NCBI RefSeq assembly: GCF_000614975.1
Contig: NZ_BALM01000028.1
Span: 1 to 54,784 of the forward strand
Length of the DNA stretch: 54,784 nt
Direction of reading: 5' to 3'
DNA from: Shewanella marina JCM 15074
GTDB lineage: Bacteria; Pseudomonadota; Gammaproteobacteria; Enterobacterales; Shewanellaceae
Shown: piece by piece, positions 45,241 through 54,779 of the stretch
How positions within the stretch are numbered: the first letter of the stretch is position 1
Layout: every line of letters starts with the position of its first letter
Translations under genes and position numbers: made by a program
The notes under the pieces: model-generated
Database searches by the model: none
Told to the model about the DNA's origin: nothing
Seen by the model: the letters and a program-made list of their open reading frames with translations, nothing else

Positions 45241-47061
45241 TTAAAAATATACTGTTTGTTCAGCAGTACAAGTTGATGTCCCTGCATCACAAGCTTTATA
45301 GATATAAGTACCACCGCCCTTTGAATTAATATTATCTGTATACGTTGTTGATGCTGCAACAGTCGCTATTTTAGTGCCGTTACGATAATAATCGACAGAA
45401 TTAGCAGATGCACCACTAACACTTAAATCAACATATTTAGTACCTTTGCGCTTATACCCATTCGCAGATAACGCAAAATCACCACCACCGCCAGTTCCAC
45501 CACCGGCACAACCTTGTGTATTAAGATATTCATTAGCTGCCGCAGCATCTACAATACCGTAACCAAAATAAACGTCTTTACCCGCAGCACCGCTATCCAT
45601 CGCAGTTGCCTTTAATGCATCCCTAATTTCAGTACCAGTACAATCATTATGATTCGACCATACTAACGCAGCAAGTCCTGAAACAGCTGGCGTTGCCATT
45701 GAGGTTCCGCTCATAAAGCCATAATCAGAACCGCCAATACTTAATGATGCAGAAGATGCACCCAATAATGAATTACGGTCTTCTAGCGCTGCACCTACAG
45801 CAGGAATAGAAGTAGAGTTTGTATCGCCCAAAGTTGCATAGAGCATACCGGCTTCATTGTTAATGATGATTGCACCAACCCCACCTGAATTCTCACAATT
45901 TGCTACTTTATCGTGGAAAGAGATATTACCACGATCGATGACACATATATTGCCGTTAGCAGCGCCATCAACAGACTCTGCAGTTCCCATATAATACGTT
46001 GTGCTCGATACGTTGCCCGTATTTTCCATTGCGGAACTTGCGTAACTTACATTATCAGCAGATAAACTTGCAGACGTTGCTAAACCTGCAGGATAAGTTG
46101 ATAAGGTATCAACACCCCCAGCAGTGACCTCAACACAAATATGCTCATCAGTTTTAACTTTTTTACCTCGCCCAGTCTTACAACTTGGGAATTGTGAAAA
46201 GTTAGCAATATTATTATCGGCATCGTTAGCACCAATCATCATCACTGAAGGATAGCCTGCAGGATATGAGCGAACACTATTGCCATCATTACCCGCAGCA
46301 GCGACGACTAAACCACCAGCATCAACAAAAGATTGGAATGCATTTGATTCTGTTGAGTTAGAACCACCACCACCAAGACTCATGCTGATGATATTGGCAC
46401 CAGCATCACTACATAAATTAGCTGCATGAGCTAGATCAGATGAATAGCCCCAACCACTTGCATTAAATACTTTAATAATATGAAGGTCGGCACCAGGAGC
46501 CATACCTATAACTCCGAAACCATTATCAGCAGCGGCAATCGTTCCAGCAACATGAGTACCATGCGGCCCACCATGCTCATTCCAATTTCCAGTACCTGAA
46601 TCATTATCGCCAGTAATATTAGCCCAAACAAAATCGTTATTGCTTGAGTCTAAACCTGAGTCGATAACACAAATTTTCATACCGGCAGCGGTATTGAAGT
46701 TGACTTGATTAGCTTTAGACTGGTAAACGGCATAAGGAGTCACTTGTTCCGTCATAGGGTTACCTACATCATCATTATACAAAGACATTAAATGTCGTCG
46801 CTGATCGACTTCAACAAGTTTAATATGGGGGTTATTCAGTAGACCTTTGACTTGACTAAGATCTTTCCCTGAAAATTTTGCAGCAATAAAGCCATTTCCA
46901 TCAACCTTCAACTCACCACCGATTTTTTTGGCTAGTGCTTTTACTACACCTTTTTTATTATTATCAACTTGAATAATATATCTATCATCATCAGCAGATA
47001 CTGCAAATGATGTACATATAGATAAAGTCATTACCGCACTAGCTATTTTTGTTAATTTCAT
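45241..47061 (-). CDS. Secreted subtilisin-like serine protease with PA insert
   Basis: This 606-residue protein has a signal peptide (about residues 1-23), an inhibitor-like propeptide (about 25-90), and an S8 catalytic domain. The triad is visible as D134 (VIDSGLD), H167 (HGTHVAGT) and S454 (SGTSMATP), with oxyanion N258 (AAAGNDG). A protease-associated (PA) domain is inserted at about residues 340-445 between N258 and S454. A Gly-rich linker leads to a C-terminal beta-sandwich of about 80 residues ending in TAEQTVYF. Such exported proteases degrade environmental protein. The ATG at 47061 follows GGAGTGG; an ATG four codons upstream is part of that sequence. Confidence 0.94.
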   Translation of the reverse strand: MKLTKIASAVMTLSICTSFAVSADDDRYIIQVDNNKKGVVKALAKKIGGELKVDGNGFIAAKFSGKDLSQVKGLLNNPHIKLVEVDQRRHLMSLYNDDVGNPMTEQVTPYAVYQSKANQVNFNTAAGMKICVIDSGLDSSNNDFVWANITGDNDSGTGNWNEHGGPHGTHVAGTIAAADNGFGVIGMAPGADLHIIKVFNASGWGYSSDLAHAANLCSDAGANIISMSLGGGGSNSTESNAFQSFVDAGGLVVAAAGNDGNSVRSYPAGYPSVMMIGANDADNNIANFSQFPSCKTGRGKKVKTDEHICVEVTAGGVDTLSTYPAGLATSASLSADNVSYASSAMENTGNVSSTTYYMGTAESVDGAANGNICVIDRGNISFHDKVANCENSGGVGAIIINNEAGMLYATLGDTNSTSIPAVGAALEDRNSLLGASSASLSIGGSDYGFMSGTSMATPAVSGLAALVWSNHNDCTGTEIRDALKATAMDSGAAGKDVYFGYGIVDAAAANEYLNTQGCAGGGTGGGGDFALSANGYKRKGTKYVDLSVSGASANSVDYYRNGTKIATVAASTTYTDNINSKGGGTYIYKACDAGTSTCTAEQTVYF

Positions 47062-47751
47062 GTTCCACTCCATATATATTTTTTAATTCAAGTACAACTC
47101 ACATTTTAAAAATTACTACATAGATAAATAACAAATAAATATTTAACAAAAATCAACCTAGCAAGGTTATTTTTTCATAGCAATAATGGATTTACTTTCC
47201 ATACTATACAAATGTAAAGATATTGTTCCGAAAAGCAAGATAACAAACTTTTACACACAAAGTTATTTATTAAATTCAAAACTTTACGAAAAAACAAATA
47301 AACATGACCACACAACAAAGATAACCCTAAACTACTATAGTTTAGTATCTAAAATTACTATTGACAAAGATGTAACGCCGAAAAAGCGTTACATCCGGCA
47401 TCTTAAAAGTGTTATAAACCATTAATCATTTATAATTGCTCAACCTTAGTTTATTCATCACTATGTTTAACAAATCATCATATACAATAAAATTGAGAAA
47501 TAACTTTTATTTAAGTTGATAAATATAATTTATTTAGAATCACTTTATATTTTATTTACACTTAGCTTTATAATATTTAATATCCTGCATGCTGATAATA
47601 TATTCTGTATAAATCACGCTATATAACAAAATCATAATTTATCAATAATATATTGTTTCTTATTGCTCAAAATCAGTTGATAACGTTTGGATATGGCTAT
47701 TTACCTATAATAAAAATATACTATCGCCATCATCCTCATTAGTACGATTCA
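47062..47751. other. Intergenic region with a perfect hairpin
   Basis: These 690 AT-rich bases lie between the protease and the small Cys-pair gene, which diverge. A 79-codon plus-strand frame (47186-47425) has poor composition and no ribosome-binding sequence and is not called. The outstanding element is a perfect ten-pair hairpin GATGTAACGC/GCGTTACATC with a seven-base loop at 47369-47395. It lacks a T-run on either side beyond TTT, so it may be an operator rather than a terminator. Confidence 0.6.
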
Positions 47752-47982
47752 ATGACAACCAACAAAATTGATTTTTCGACATTAAACAAAAGCACAGCCA
47801 AATCATTTAATGATCAAAAAAACTTAATCAAACGGCTGTTTAAGGGGCAAACTGTAGCGTGTGAACAGTGCAAACAACCACTACAGCTTACATTGCCAGC
47901 CAATAAAAACCAGCTTGATAATCAACATGGTATTAAGTGCAAAAAAGGCTGTACCGATATTCAGCTTGAAGTTGATCTATAA
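47752..47982 (+). CDS. Small protein with two Cys pairs (zinc-ribbon-like)
   Basis: This 76-residue protein contains ACEQCKQPLQL and IKCKKGCTDIQLEVDL, giving a CxxC pair and a CxxxC pair about 25 residues apart, which could bind one zinc ion. The C-terminal CTDIQLEVDL is strikingly regular beta-like. Similar short conserved proteins of unknown function occur in Shewanella-type genomes as far as I recall. The ribosome-binding site is weak. It is convergent with the secreted protein gene downstream, with a strong hairpin between them. Confidence 0.7.
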   Translation: MTTNKIDFSTLNKSTAKSFNDQKNLIKRLFKGQTVACEQCKQPLQLTLPANKNQLDNQHGIKCKKGCTDIQLEVDL

Positions 47983-47994
47983 CGGCCCCACAAA

Positions 47995-48021
47995 AGAGAT
48001 AAGGCGACTCGCCTTATCTCT
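47995..48021. terminator. Bidirectional hairpin between convergent genes
   Basis: A perfect 12-pair stem AGAGATAAGGCG/CGCCTTATCTCT with a three-base loop lies between the stops of the small Cys-pair gene and the secreted protein gene. Only short T-runs follow. It probably ends both transcripts. Confidence 0.7.
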
Positions 48022-48037
48022 AATCTAATACTTCCAA

Positions 48038-50023
48038 TCAATAGTCCATCAGATAAAATCCAGCAACAACGGCCTGACTAACTCTAATGCCATTAACGTA
48101 AGTATCTTGTGTTAATCGCCCAGTTTGTGCGGCATTCGGCATCAAGCGAGCACTCATTTCATTAACGGCCTCTGCTGCAAATACCTCAGTTACAGGTGGA
48201 TCGCCCACATAATTGGTATACCAAGGAAACCAGTAAAGATCACTACCGCTAACCGTTGCGCTTGGTGTATAGGTACCACTTACCCATCGATCAAACACTA
48301 AACTGTCAACACTGAATAAACCAAAGTCAGCTTGCACCATACACGCATCGGCAGCTTGATATTCTGGATAACTGGAGCTTGCAGAAAACTCATTACAGAC
48401 ATTGTGAGGTAAATTTGACGTATTAGCCGCAGCATATTTTACCTCTCTAAACATTACAGGTTTACTCGCACTCCCTATTGGGTAAATGATATTGGCCGCA
48501 ACAGGAGATCCCCAGCGATAATGATACATTGCTGTTGCTAACGCTAAATGCTGCTTACTGCTTGCCGCATTATTAGGATGCGTCCATACCCCGTTAGGAT
48601 CAACGGCAACACCTGCATCAGTGAAGATATTGCCATAAAGATTATCTTCTAACTGATTCATTAAATTAGGCGTCGTATTATCCACCACAGAAGTAGGAAT
48701 ATTGGCCGCTGCAGCACTTGGCGTGTATGTCAACGTTGGGTTATTTAGTGCCTTCCAGCAAAGTAATCCATAACCGTAACCATCATCAATATTTGGACAA
48801 GTAGCAACATTCGTTGCCGACTGGTTCATTTGATATGAATGATATACCGTTGCACGATTCGCTTCTCCCGTGCCAACCCTTATGCCCCAACGCCAAGGTT
48901 TAATCCACAATTGATTAATCTGCGCACTAGGGAAGTCAAATTTAGTTGCCGCGATAACGTCAAAGCTCGGCGTTAACTCAAAGATATACAAATCTTGCAT
49001 ACTGCTTAAATGTTCAGTCGGATACTGTACTAAAATGGGTACTCGACTCGCTCTAACCAAAGGTCCTTTATCAATTGCGCAAACAATATAGAGTCGATTT
49101 CTGATATATCGACTGGCAATATGGCGTTTTGAACAGGCGTTAAATTTTCGATTTTTAACAATAATATTACCGGTATCGTCAATCAACATTAGCTGCTTTT
49201 TATAATTAACCAACATTAATTCATCAACGAAAGTGAGCACTTTAGTTTTTGTTAACTGTAAACGTTGTTGATGATTATCATTAATAATATCAACTTGATC
49301 GCTGCTACCCGTCAAACGCTGCACATAACGTGCTTGGTTATCGTTAATATCAACCAATTTACTTTGCTTATATTCTCCAATTAAGCTGGTCAACTCGAGT
49401 TTTACCGCATCATCATCTGCAGTAACCAGCCATGTTCCTGCCTCATCTTGACTAAAATTGGCCCTGCGATATTGTCCCTCTCGATCAATGCTAAATGCCT
49501 GCCAACGGTAAGAACAAGGTGACTTACAGCCCCTAATGCTACGCAATAACGTCTGCCCATTCTCAATTACTTGACTGTGCATTTGATCATTAAATGTAAA
49601 GCTGATTTGTTTAAGTCGCTGTGACAGTGATAAAGAAAACAGTACTCGGCGTTGATTACCACTCATCACTAATTGACTTTCTAAATGTCGGCCCAAGCTT
49701 AATGTCGAAAAAGTTTGCGCCGCTTTTAAATGCCCAGGTTGACCAATCAGTAATTGCTGACGAGCAGGCTCACTAGGTTCAGGTTGCTTAAAATGCTCAA
49801 ATACTATGGCTTGCTTGCAAGCTAACGTCGCGCAGGTAGAGAGATTGACTTGCTGTCTTTGATAGTTAAGTTCAAACCATGGGCTATTTGCCACATAACC
49901 CTGTGGCTCAGCATAAAATAATAATGGCAAAATGGTGACATCATAATTAGTTTGTTTAGCATTAAGCTGGCTAGAACATATAACTGCCAGCAGAAAAACA
50001 GTTACATAGGTTAAATATTTCAT
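48038..50023 (-). CDS. Secreted protein of unknown function (661 residues)
   Basis: A signal peptide (about residues 1-22, ending near LNA) is followed by a mature part with beta-rich composition and many Gln, Asn and Tyr residues. The first half resembles a repetitive beta structure; the second half holds several Cys (for example CPNIDDGYGYGLLCWKAL) and ends in VSQAVVAGFYLMDY. No known domain was recognised. The ATG at 50023 follows GAGGTAATT and starts the signal peptide; an in-frame start further upstream is rejected. It lies 65 bp behind the neighbouring secreted protein gene in the same direction, so both are probably cotranscribed and act together at the cell surface or outside. Confidence 0.72.
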   Translation of the reverse strand: MKYLTYVTVFLLAVICSSQLNAKQTNYDVTILPLLFYAEPQGYVANSPWFELNYQRQQVNLSTCATLACKQAIVFEHFKQPEPSEPARQQLLIGQPGHLKAAQTFSTLSLGRHLESQLVMSGNQRRVLFSLSLSQRLKQISFTFNDQMHSQVIENGQTLLRSIRGCKSPCSYRWQAFSIDREGQYRRANFSQDEAGTWLVTADDDAVKLELTSLIGEYKQSKLVDINDNQARYVQRLTGSSDQVDIINDNHQQRLQLTKTKVLTFVDELMLVNYKKQLMLIDDTGNIIVKNRKFNACSKRHIASRYIRNRLYIVCAIDKGPLVRASRVPILVQYPTEHLSSMQDLYIFELTPSFDVIAATKFDFPSAQINQLWIKPWRWGIRVGTGEANRATVYHSYQMNQSATNVATCPNIDDGYGYGLLCWKALNNPTLTYTPSAAAANIPTSVVDNTTPNLMNQLEDNLYGNIFTDAGVAVDPNGVWTHPNNAASSKQHLALATAMYHYRWGSPVAANIIYPIGSASKPVMFREVKYAAANTSNLPHNVCNEFSASSSYPEYQAADACMVQADFGLFSVDSLVFDRWVSGTYTPSATVSGSDLYWFPWYTNYVGDPPVTEVFAAEAVNEMSARLMPNAAQTGRLTQDTYVNGIRVSQAVVAGFYLMDY

Positions 50024-50088
50024 GTTAATTACCTCACAATATTCATCGTAAGAGATTGAGGCACCACACGCATGCAGTGCCATTGTGA

Positions 50089-51737
50089 TTAATGAATAAC
50101 ACCTTGTTGTGCTGAGGCATTTACAGGCATCGCTAGGTGAATTGATAACCAGTTTTCAACGTCCGCTTGCAGTGAATAAAGATCTAATGGGCCAGATTGA
50201 TTGGCATAGAACCACAAGCCAGTAGGTGCTGGGGGATTAACATCAGCTGAACAACTAAAGTTATTGGCGGCATACATCACAGCACCAGAACTGCCATATT
50301 CAAAGTGACTATCAGAGTATCCACCATAACCTCTTGCTTTGACTCTCGCTTTTGAATCTAAAGCAAAGTGGTAAACCTCGTTAGGTTGTAATCCGAATGG
50401 GCTGACATCGGCAGAATCAAAACGTGCCTTCATGGTTAAATTAACAATGGCTTCGTTACCTTCACGGGTAATAACACCAGCAAGATTAGAAATAAGATCG
50501 TTATATAAATCTGCTTCTAATAACGAACCGACATCTTCATTAATAATTGCTGAAGTAATTCCCAATGCAGCGGTTAGCGTGCCCATGACGGCGTTTAAGT
50601 CCCAACCTGTTTGGTATTTCATGACTGCACCAGCAGCTTTATTAAATAGAATAATTTCAGGCGCTGGCCCCGGTAAATCTACTGCAAATTTGGCACCGTC
50701 AGATGAGTGTGAATTAGTTGCCTTACTCCATAATTGGGTTGCGGTACCTTTTACATGATAGTTAGAAGCATACGTCCCTCTCACCTCTAGGTTACCACTA
50801 CAGGTATTACTTAAATTATCACAAGCTTGACCAGAAGGTTTTACACATAACATATGCGCATAAAACTCGGTTGAATTATGGCCACTGGTATCATCAAAAC
50901 TGATGACCTTATGCTTTGACCAACGCTCACCATCACCAGAATGAAAAGCGCCATATGCAGTCTTAGTTAAACTGATCCCATGTTTTTCATGCCGCTATTA
51001 TCATTATCGGTATAAGTCGATGACCAAGGCGTTGCAGGATAATTAGTCACAACTGTACCCGATGTCGTACTAGGTAAAATCATCTGGCAACTACAAACAC
51101 TTTTTTCACCACCTAACGGGCGCTTTGATAAAATGCTCATGATCTCTCTATGATTTTGTTCATCCATATCAGGGTCAAAATTAAGCAGTGATAACCCTTG
51201 AGTTTTAGGCGCCGCAAATTGTTCGAGCCATATTTGATAATCATTAGGAAACTTATGTTTTACAAATTCAGTTAAACTCGGTTGTTGCTGCTGTTGTAAC
51301 CACTGATTAAATACATCTGGTTTAAACCACAACATATAGCGAATTAAATAATAACTTTGTTTTGGTTTTTTATCTCGATATGCATCTTTCCAAAATGCTA
51401 ATACTTGTTTATCAATTGCTTTAAATTGCCTTAATAATTTTCGACCACTCAATTTACGTGTAATCACCTCAACATATTCATCAACTAATGGATTATTTTC
51501 TTCAAAAGCATATTCAAGTAGTGAAATCTTATCTGTTGACCAATTATTTATAATTTGCCACGTAGACTCACTGACTTTAGATGGAGCCATTTCTCCATAT
51601 TTAACTTCATCACTATTTAATGTCGATACATTTGCATCAACAGCCTGACTATAAATAAAACATAAACTGGCTACTGATAATGCCGCTATCAATTTTTTAG
51701 GTTGAAACTTTCTTGATTCATAATTGAATATCATCAT
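50089..51737 (-). pseudogene. Secreted protein of unknown function, single-base frameshift
   Basis: The first frame starts with a signal peptide (about residues 1-35) and ends at GMKNMGSV before a stop. The next frame reads on as LTKTAYGAFHSGDGERWSKH and continues without interruption to the stop at 50089. Adding one G to the GGG at 50977-50979 gives MGISLTKTAYGAF and a 549-residue protein. It contains CSCQMILPSTTSG and several further Cys, and no recognised domain. The start has GAGGG in front. It is the upstream partner of the 661-residue secreted protein. Confidence 0.75.
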
Positions 51738-52052
51738 ATATCCCTCTTATTAATGAGTGTGATAAAAAAGAACTCAGCTCAAGTTATTACCGATAGCTTG
51801 ATAAAAATAAAGCGATTAAGCGGGACAAGTGGGATCTGTGCAGGTAAAGTTATGGGCAAACATAGTTGCTGTTATGGATGCTAATTAAATTAAATCATCA
51901 TTTATACAATAACCAATACTTATCAATATATTACAATAAAAATCTACCCACTTTTACCCTAATTACCCGCTTCAACACGTGCTAATTCAGGCAATAGCAG
52001 ACAAAATATCTCTATCAAATAAATATGGCTAAACAGAAAAGGATTTATTGTT
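51738..52052. other. Divergent promoter region
   Basis: These 315 bases separate two secreted protein genes transcribed away from each other. The region is AT-rich; no clear operator, RNA or small gene was found. Confidence 0.5.
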
Positions 52053-52517
52053 ATGAAATATTCACTATTATTATTAAGCTTTGGTATATTCATGAGTACA
52101 CATGTAGATGCCCACAGTGATAAAGTTATTCAGCAATTAAAACTTGAACGTGCTAATGCATGCTCAAATCAACAAAGTGTTTTATTAGGGAAAATAAATC
52201 TCACCGCAGGTACATTTAAATATTTAAGAAGTGAAGGCAATGATACTTGTGAGACTAATAATAATGGCATAATCCAACCAAAAATGGACTGTGGTCAATT
52301 TGACGATTGGCAACTTGCATTCCAACTGGGCAATAAAATGTGTAGAGCATTAAAAAGAAACATGCTTAAATTTGATAACACCATACAACCTGAAATGCGA
52401 ATATTTAGTCAATTTGAAGCCCCATATGAATTTAAAGGACCTAATCATCATATCGATTACTCAGGCAAACTCGGTATCAGCTTAGCTTGTTATATATGTG
52501 ACCCGTATCAAGAATGA
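52053..52517 (+). CDS. Small secreted Cys-rich protein of unknown function
   Basis: This 154-residue protein has a signal peptide (about residues 1-20, ending near VDA) and six Cys in the mature part, including CETNNN, KMDCGQFDD, CRALK and a final CYICDPYQE. Disulfides in the periplasm or outside are likely. AAGGA precedes the ATG. It is divergent from the two larger secreted proteins. No domain recognised. Confidence 0.7.
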   Translation: MKYSLLLLSFGIFMSTHVDAHSDKVIQQLKLERANACSNQQSVLLGKINLTAGTFKYLRSEGNDTCETNNNGIIQPKMDCGQFDDWQLAFQLGNKMCRALKRNMLKFDNTIQPEMRIFSQFEAPYEFKGPNHHIDYSGKLGISLACYICDPYQE

Positions 52518-52556
52518 ATTATTACAGCAGTGGTAAATTTATTTAAACACTATGCA

Positions 52557-52593
52557 AAAATGTGCAGAGCGAGTTTAATATTCTGCACATTTT
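52557..52593 (+). terminator. Terminator-like hairpin
   Basis: The stem AAAATGTGCAGA/TCTGCACATTTT encloses a 13-base loop, about 40 bp after the stop of the small secreted protein. The T-run is short but the 3' arm itself ends in TTTT. Confidence 0.65.
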
Positions 52594-52888
52594 AACATGA
52601 GTAAATCATAAAACTAATAATAAAACAAAACGAATTAAAAGCTTACCTCACATTTAATGTAAGATTTGATGAAAATATATTTAAAAATAAGGATAATACA
52701 ACATTAATTAATAAGCTAGTAACTCCTCACCTAGACTATTAGATCATAAACACTAAAGCAGAAGTAACAAAAATACCAAACATTAAAAATCCGACTTGAG
52801 CGCTTTCTTACGTAACACGAACTCGGCGCGATAACCACACACGCTTAGTTTTTTACAAAGAGTTTATTTACAATTTATTTAAGAAAAG

Positions 52889-53017
52889 TTTATTTATGCC
52901 ACCCATTTTAATTCCCAAAATTTATTTATGCCACCCATTTTAATTCCCCACAAATTTATTTATGCCACCCATTTTAATTCCCCACTAAGTTTATTTATGC
53001 CACCCATTTTAATTCCC
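52889..53017 (+). repeat. Four copies of a 28-bp transposon-end repeat
   Basis: The unit begins TTTATTTATGCCACCC and ends AATTCCC. It occurs at 52889-52916, 52921-52948, 52955-52982 and 52990-53017, all in the same direction. Gaps are only 4-7 bases, so these are not CRISPR repeats. Each is the same left end of the neighbouring transposase element, cut off after a few bases. The preceding 295 bases (52594-52888) hold nothing recognisable. Confidence 0.9.
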
Positions 53018-53409
53018 CATACAATCTGCCTTACCCATATATAGAATTAATAACTCAAATATGCAGAAATTTACTTCGATATTGGTTGATTTTAGGAGTA
53101 TTACATATTCATCGAATGTTAAAGCCTAATCATCCCATAATTCCCCCACACAAATGCTCGAATAATTAATCCGATACATTTTGAATATAATTTCGAGTGT
53201 TACTTAAGAATTACCCTAACATCTGCTGGCACATTTGCGCACCATGCCGTCGTCGTTTTTCTAGATGTTCACAATACTGAGTCAGCTCTTGTAGCGTACC
53301 TACAGCACCTTTAAATAATTCATGAAATTCTGACGTAATTTTAAGCCAATTTTCTAGCGGAATATTAAGCCTTGAAAGAATATCAAGGGTACTTGTAGCA
53401 ATTGCACAG
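52990..53409 (-). pseudogene. Truncated copy of the RAYT element end with transposase 3' fragment
   Basis: These 420 bp match 53506-53925 with roughly 95 percent identity by eye. They contain the 28-bp end, about 190 bp of noncoding DNA and the last 65 or so codons of the transposase gene (53211 onward, minus strand). The copy stops where the next 28-bp repeat begins. The differences from the intact copy show that it has aged separately. Confidence 0.9.
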
Positions 53410-53533
53410 TTTATTTATGCCACCCATTTTAATTCCCCATACAATAAGTTTATTTATGCCACCCATTTTAATTCCCCATACAATCTGCCTTACTCATATA
53501 TTAAGTTTATTTATGCCACCCATTTTAATTCCC
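53410..53533 (+). repeat. Three more copies of the 28-bp transposon-end repeat
   Basis: Copies lie at 53410-53437, 53449-53476 and 53506-53533. The first two are followed by 11 and 29 bases of the element's own flank before being cut by the next copy. The last belongs to the intact element. Several copies are preceded by AAG or AAA. Confidence 0.9.
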
Positions 53534-54779
53534 CATACAATCTGCCTTACTCATATATAGAATTAATAACTCAAGTATGCAGAAATTTACTTCGATATTG
53601 GTTGTTTTTGGGAGTATTACATATTCATCGAATGTTAAAGCCTAATCATCCCATAATTCCCCCACACAAATGCTCGAATAATTAATCCGATACATTTTGA
53701 ATATAATTTCGAGTGTTACTTAAGAATTACCCTAACATCTGCTGGCACATTTGCGCGCCATGCCGTCGTCGTTTTTCTAGATGTTCACAATACTGAGTCA
53801 ACTCTTGTAGGGTACCTACTGCGCCTTTAAATAATTCATGGAATTCAGAAGTGATTTTAAGCCAATTTTCTAACGGAATATTGAGCCTTGAAAGAATAGC
53901 AAGGGTGCTTGCTGCAATAGCCCCAAGCTTACCATCACGCAGTTGTCTGCCCGTGTCATCGACCAATTGTAAGTAGTCTTGCACCGAAAACATTAAACCA
54001 TTGTGCATATTGGCATGTTCGTTACCAATAAAGGGTAATAATTCTGATGGTTGCTCACCTTTCATGGCGGCTTTGATGCGGCGTTTGACACTAGTGTAAT
54101 CTGAAGCTTCTGGTGTTTTAGCAATCTGCGCTCGAATTGGATTCAAATCGACATAAGCCATACACGCAAGTACAGCAGCTTCATCAAGTAAGGCTTGTGA
54201 TTTAAACCGCCCCTCCCAAAATCTACCTGTGCATTTATCTTCTTTATTAGCTTTGCGAGCAATAGGCTCATTAAGACTGCGCATAAACCAACTGATATCA
54301 ATTAGCCGTTTACGATATTCAGTAATAGTTTTATTTAAGGTTTCAAGTTCATAAGTTTCAATATTGTCACCTTTTAATAACTTCTGAGTCAACAAGGTAC
54401 CTTTAAACAGTCTTTGCCACTGCACTATCACTTCTTCATCAGACCAAGATTGCGCTCGCTCAACATCAACCTTTAACACCACATGCAGATGGTTACTCAT
54501 CACAGCATAAGCACAAATATCGATGCTAAACACCTGAGCAAGCCGTAATAATCGTTCTTCTATCCAATCCCGTCTATGTTCATAAGACTGTCCCGTATAA
54601 CTATCAACACCGCACAAATAAGCCTTACGAACACAACGACTCACACAGTGATAATAAGACGTATCTTCTAGACTCACTAACCGCTCTCTTGGTATCGCCA
54701 TAACATGCCTCCCAAAATCTCAATTTACTAAGTCTAGTCCAAGCTCAAAATATCACCACTATTATGGGTGGCTTAAATG
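53506..54779 (-). mobile_element. RAYT-type (IS200-like) single-gene element
   Basis: The element spans the 28-bp end at 53506 and a related inverted end near 54764-54778, where ATGGGTGGCTTAAAT is close to the inverse of ATTTATGCCACCCAT. Between them lies one transposase gene. The inverted similarity of the two ends (ATTTA-x-GCCACCCAT) supports these limits. The true right boundary is uncertain because the window ends five bases later. Confidence 0.65.
53727..54701 (-). CDS. REP-associated tyrosine transposase (RAYT, Y1 HUH family)
   Basis: This 324-residue protein has the Y1 transposase fold: the metal-binding HUH motif as H71-L-H73 in MSNHLHVVLK, the GRFWEGRFKSQ block near residue 160, and the probable catalytic Tyr 183 in MAYVDLNPIRA. 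These are the hallmarks of RAYT/TnpA-REP single-strand transposases. A C-terminal extension of about 110 residues goes beyond the core domain. GGGAGGC precedes the ATG. The gene is intact. Multiple partial copies of its downstream end lie next to it. Confidence 0.93.
   Translation of the reverse strand: MAIPRERLVSLEDTSYYHCVSRCVRKAYLCGVDSYTGQSYEHRRDWIEERLLRLAQVFSIDICAYAVMSNHLHVVLKVDVERAQSWSDEEVIVQWQRLFKGTLLTQKLLKGDNIETYELETLNKTITEYRKRLIDISWFMRSLNEPIARKANKEDKCTGRFWEGRFKSQALLDEAAVLACMAYVDLNPIRAQIAKTPEASDYTSVKRRIKAAMKGEQPSELLPFIGNEHANMHNGLMFSVQDYLQLVDDTGRQLRDGKLGAIAASTLAILSRLNIPLENWLKITSEFHELFKGAVGTLQELTQYCEHLEKRRRHGAQMCQQMLG

Noticed and set aside
47186..47425. 79-codon plus-strand frame
   Set aside because: AT-rich composition, no ribosome-binding sequence, and it contains the perfect hairpin. 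It does not look coding.
52889..53533. CRISPR array
   Set aside because: The repeats are regular in sequence, but the gaps are 4-29 bases or 392 bases, and where long enough they consist of the element's own flank. No cas gene is present.
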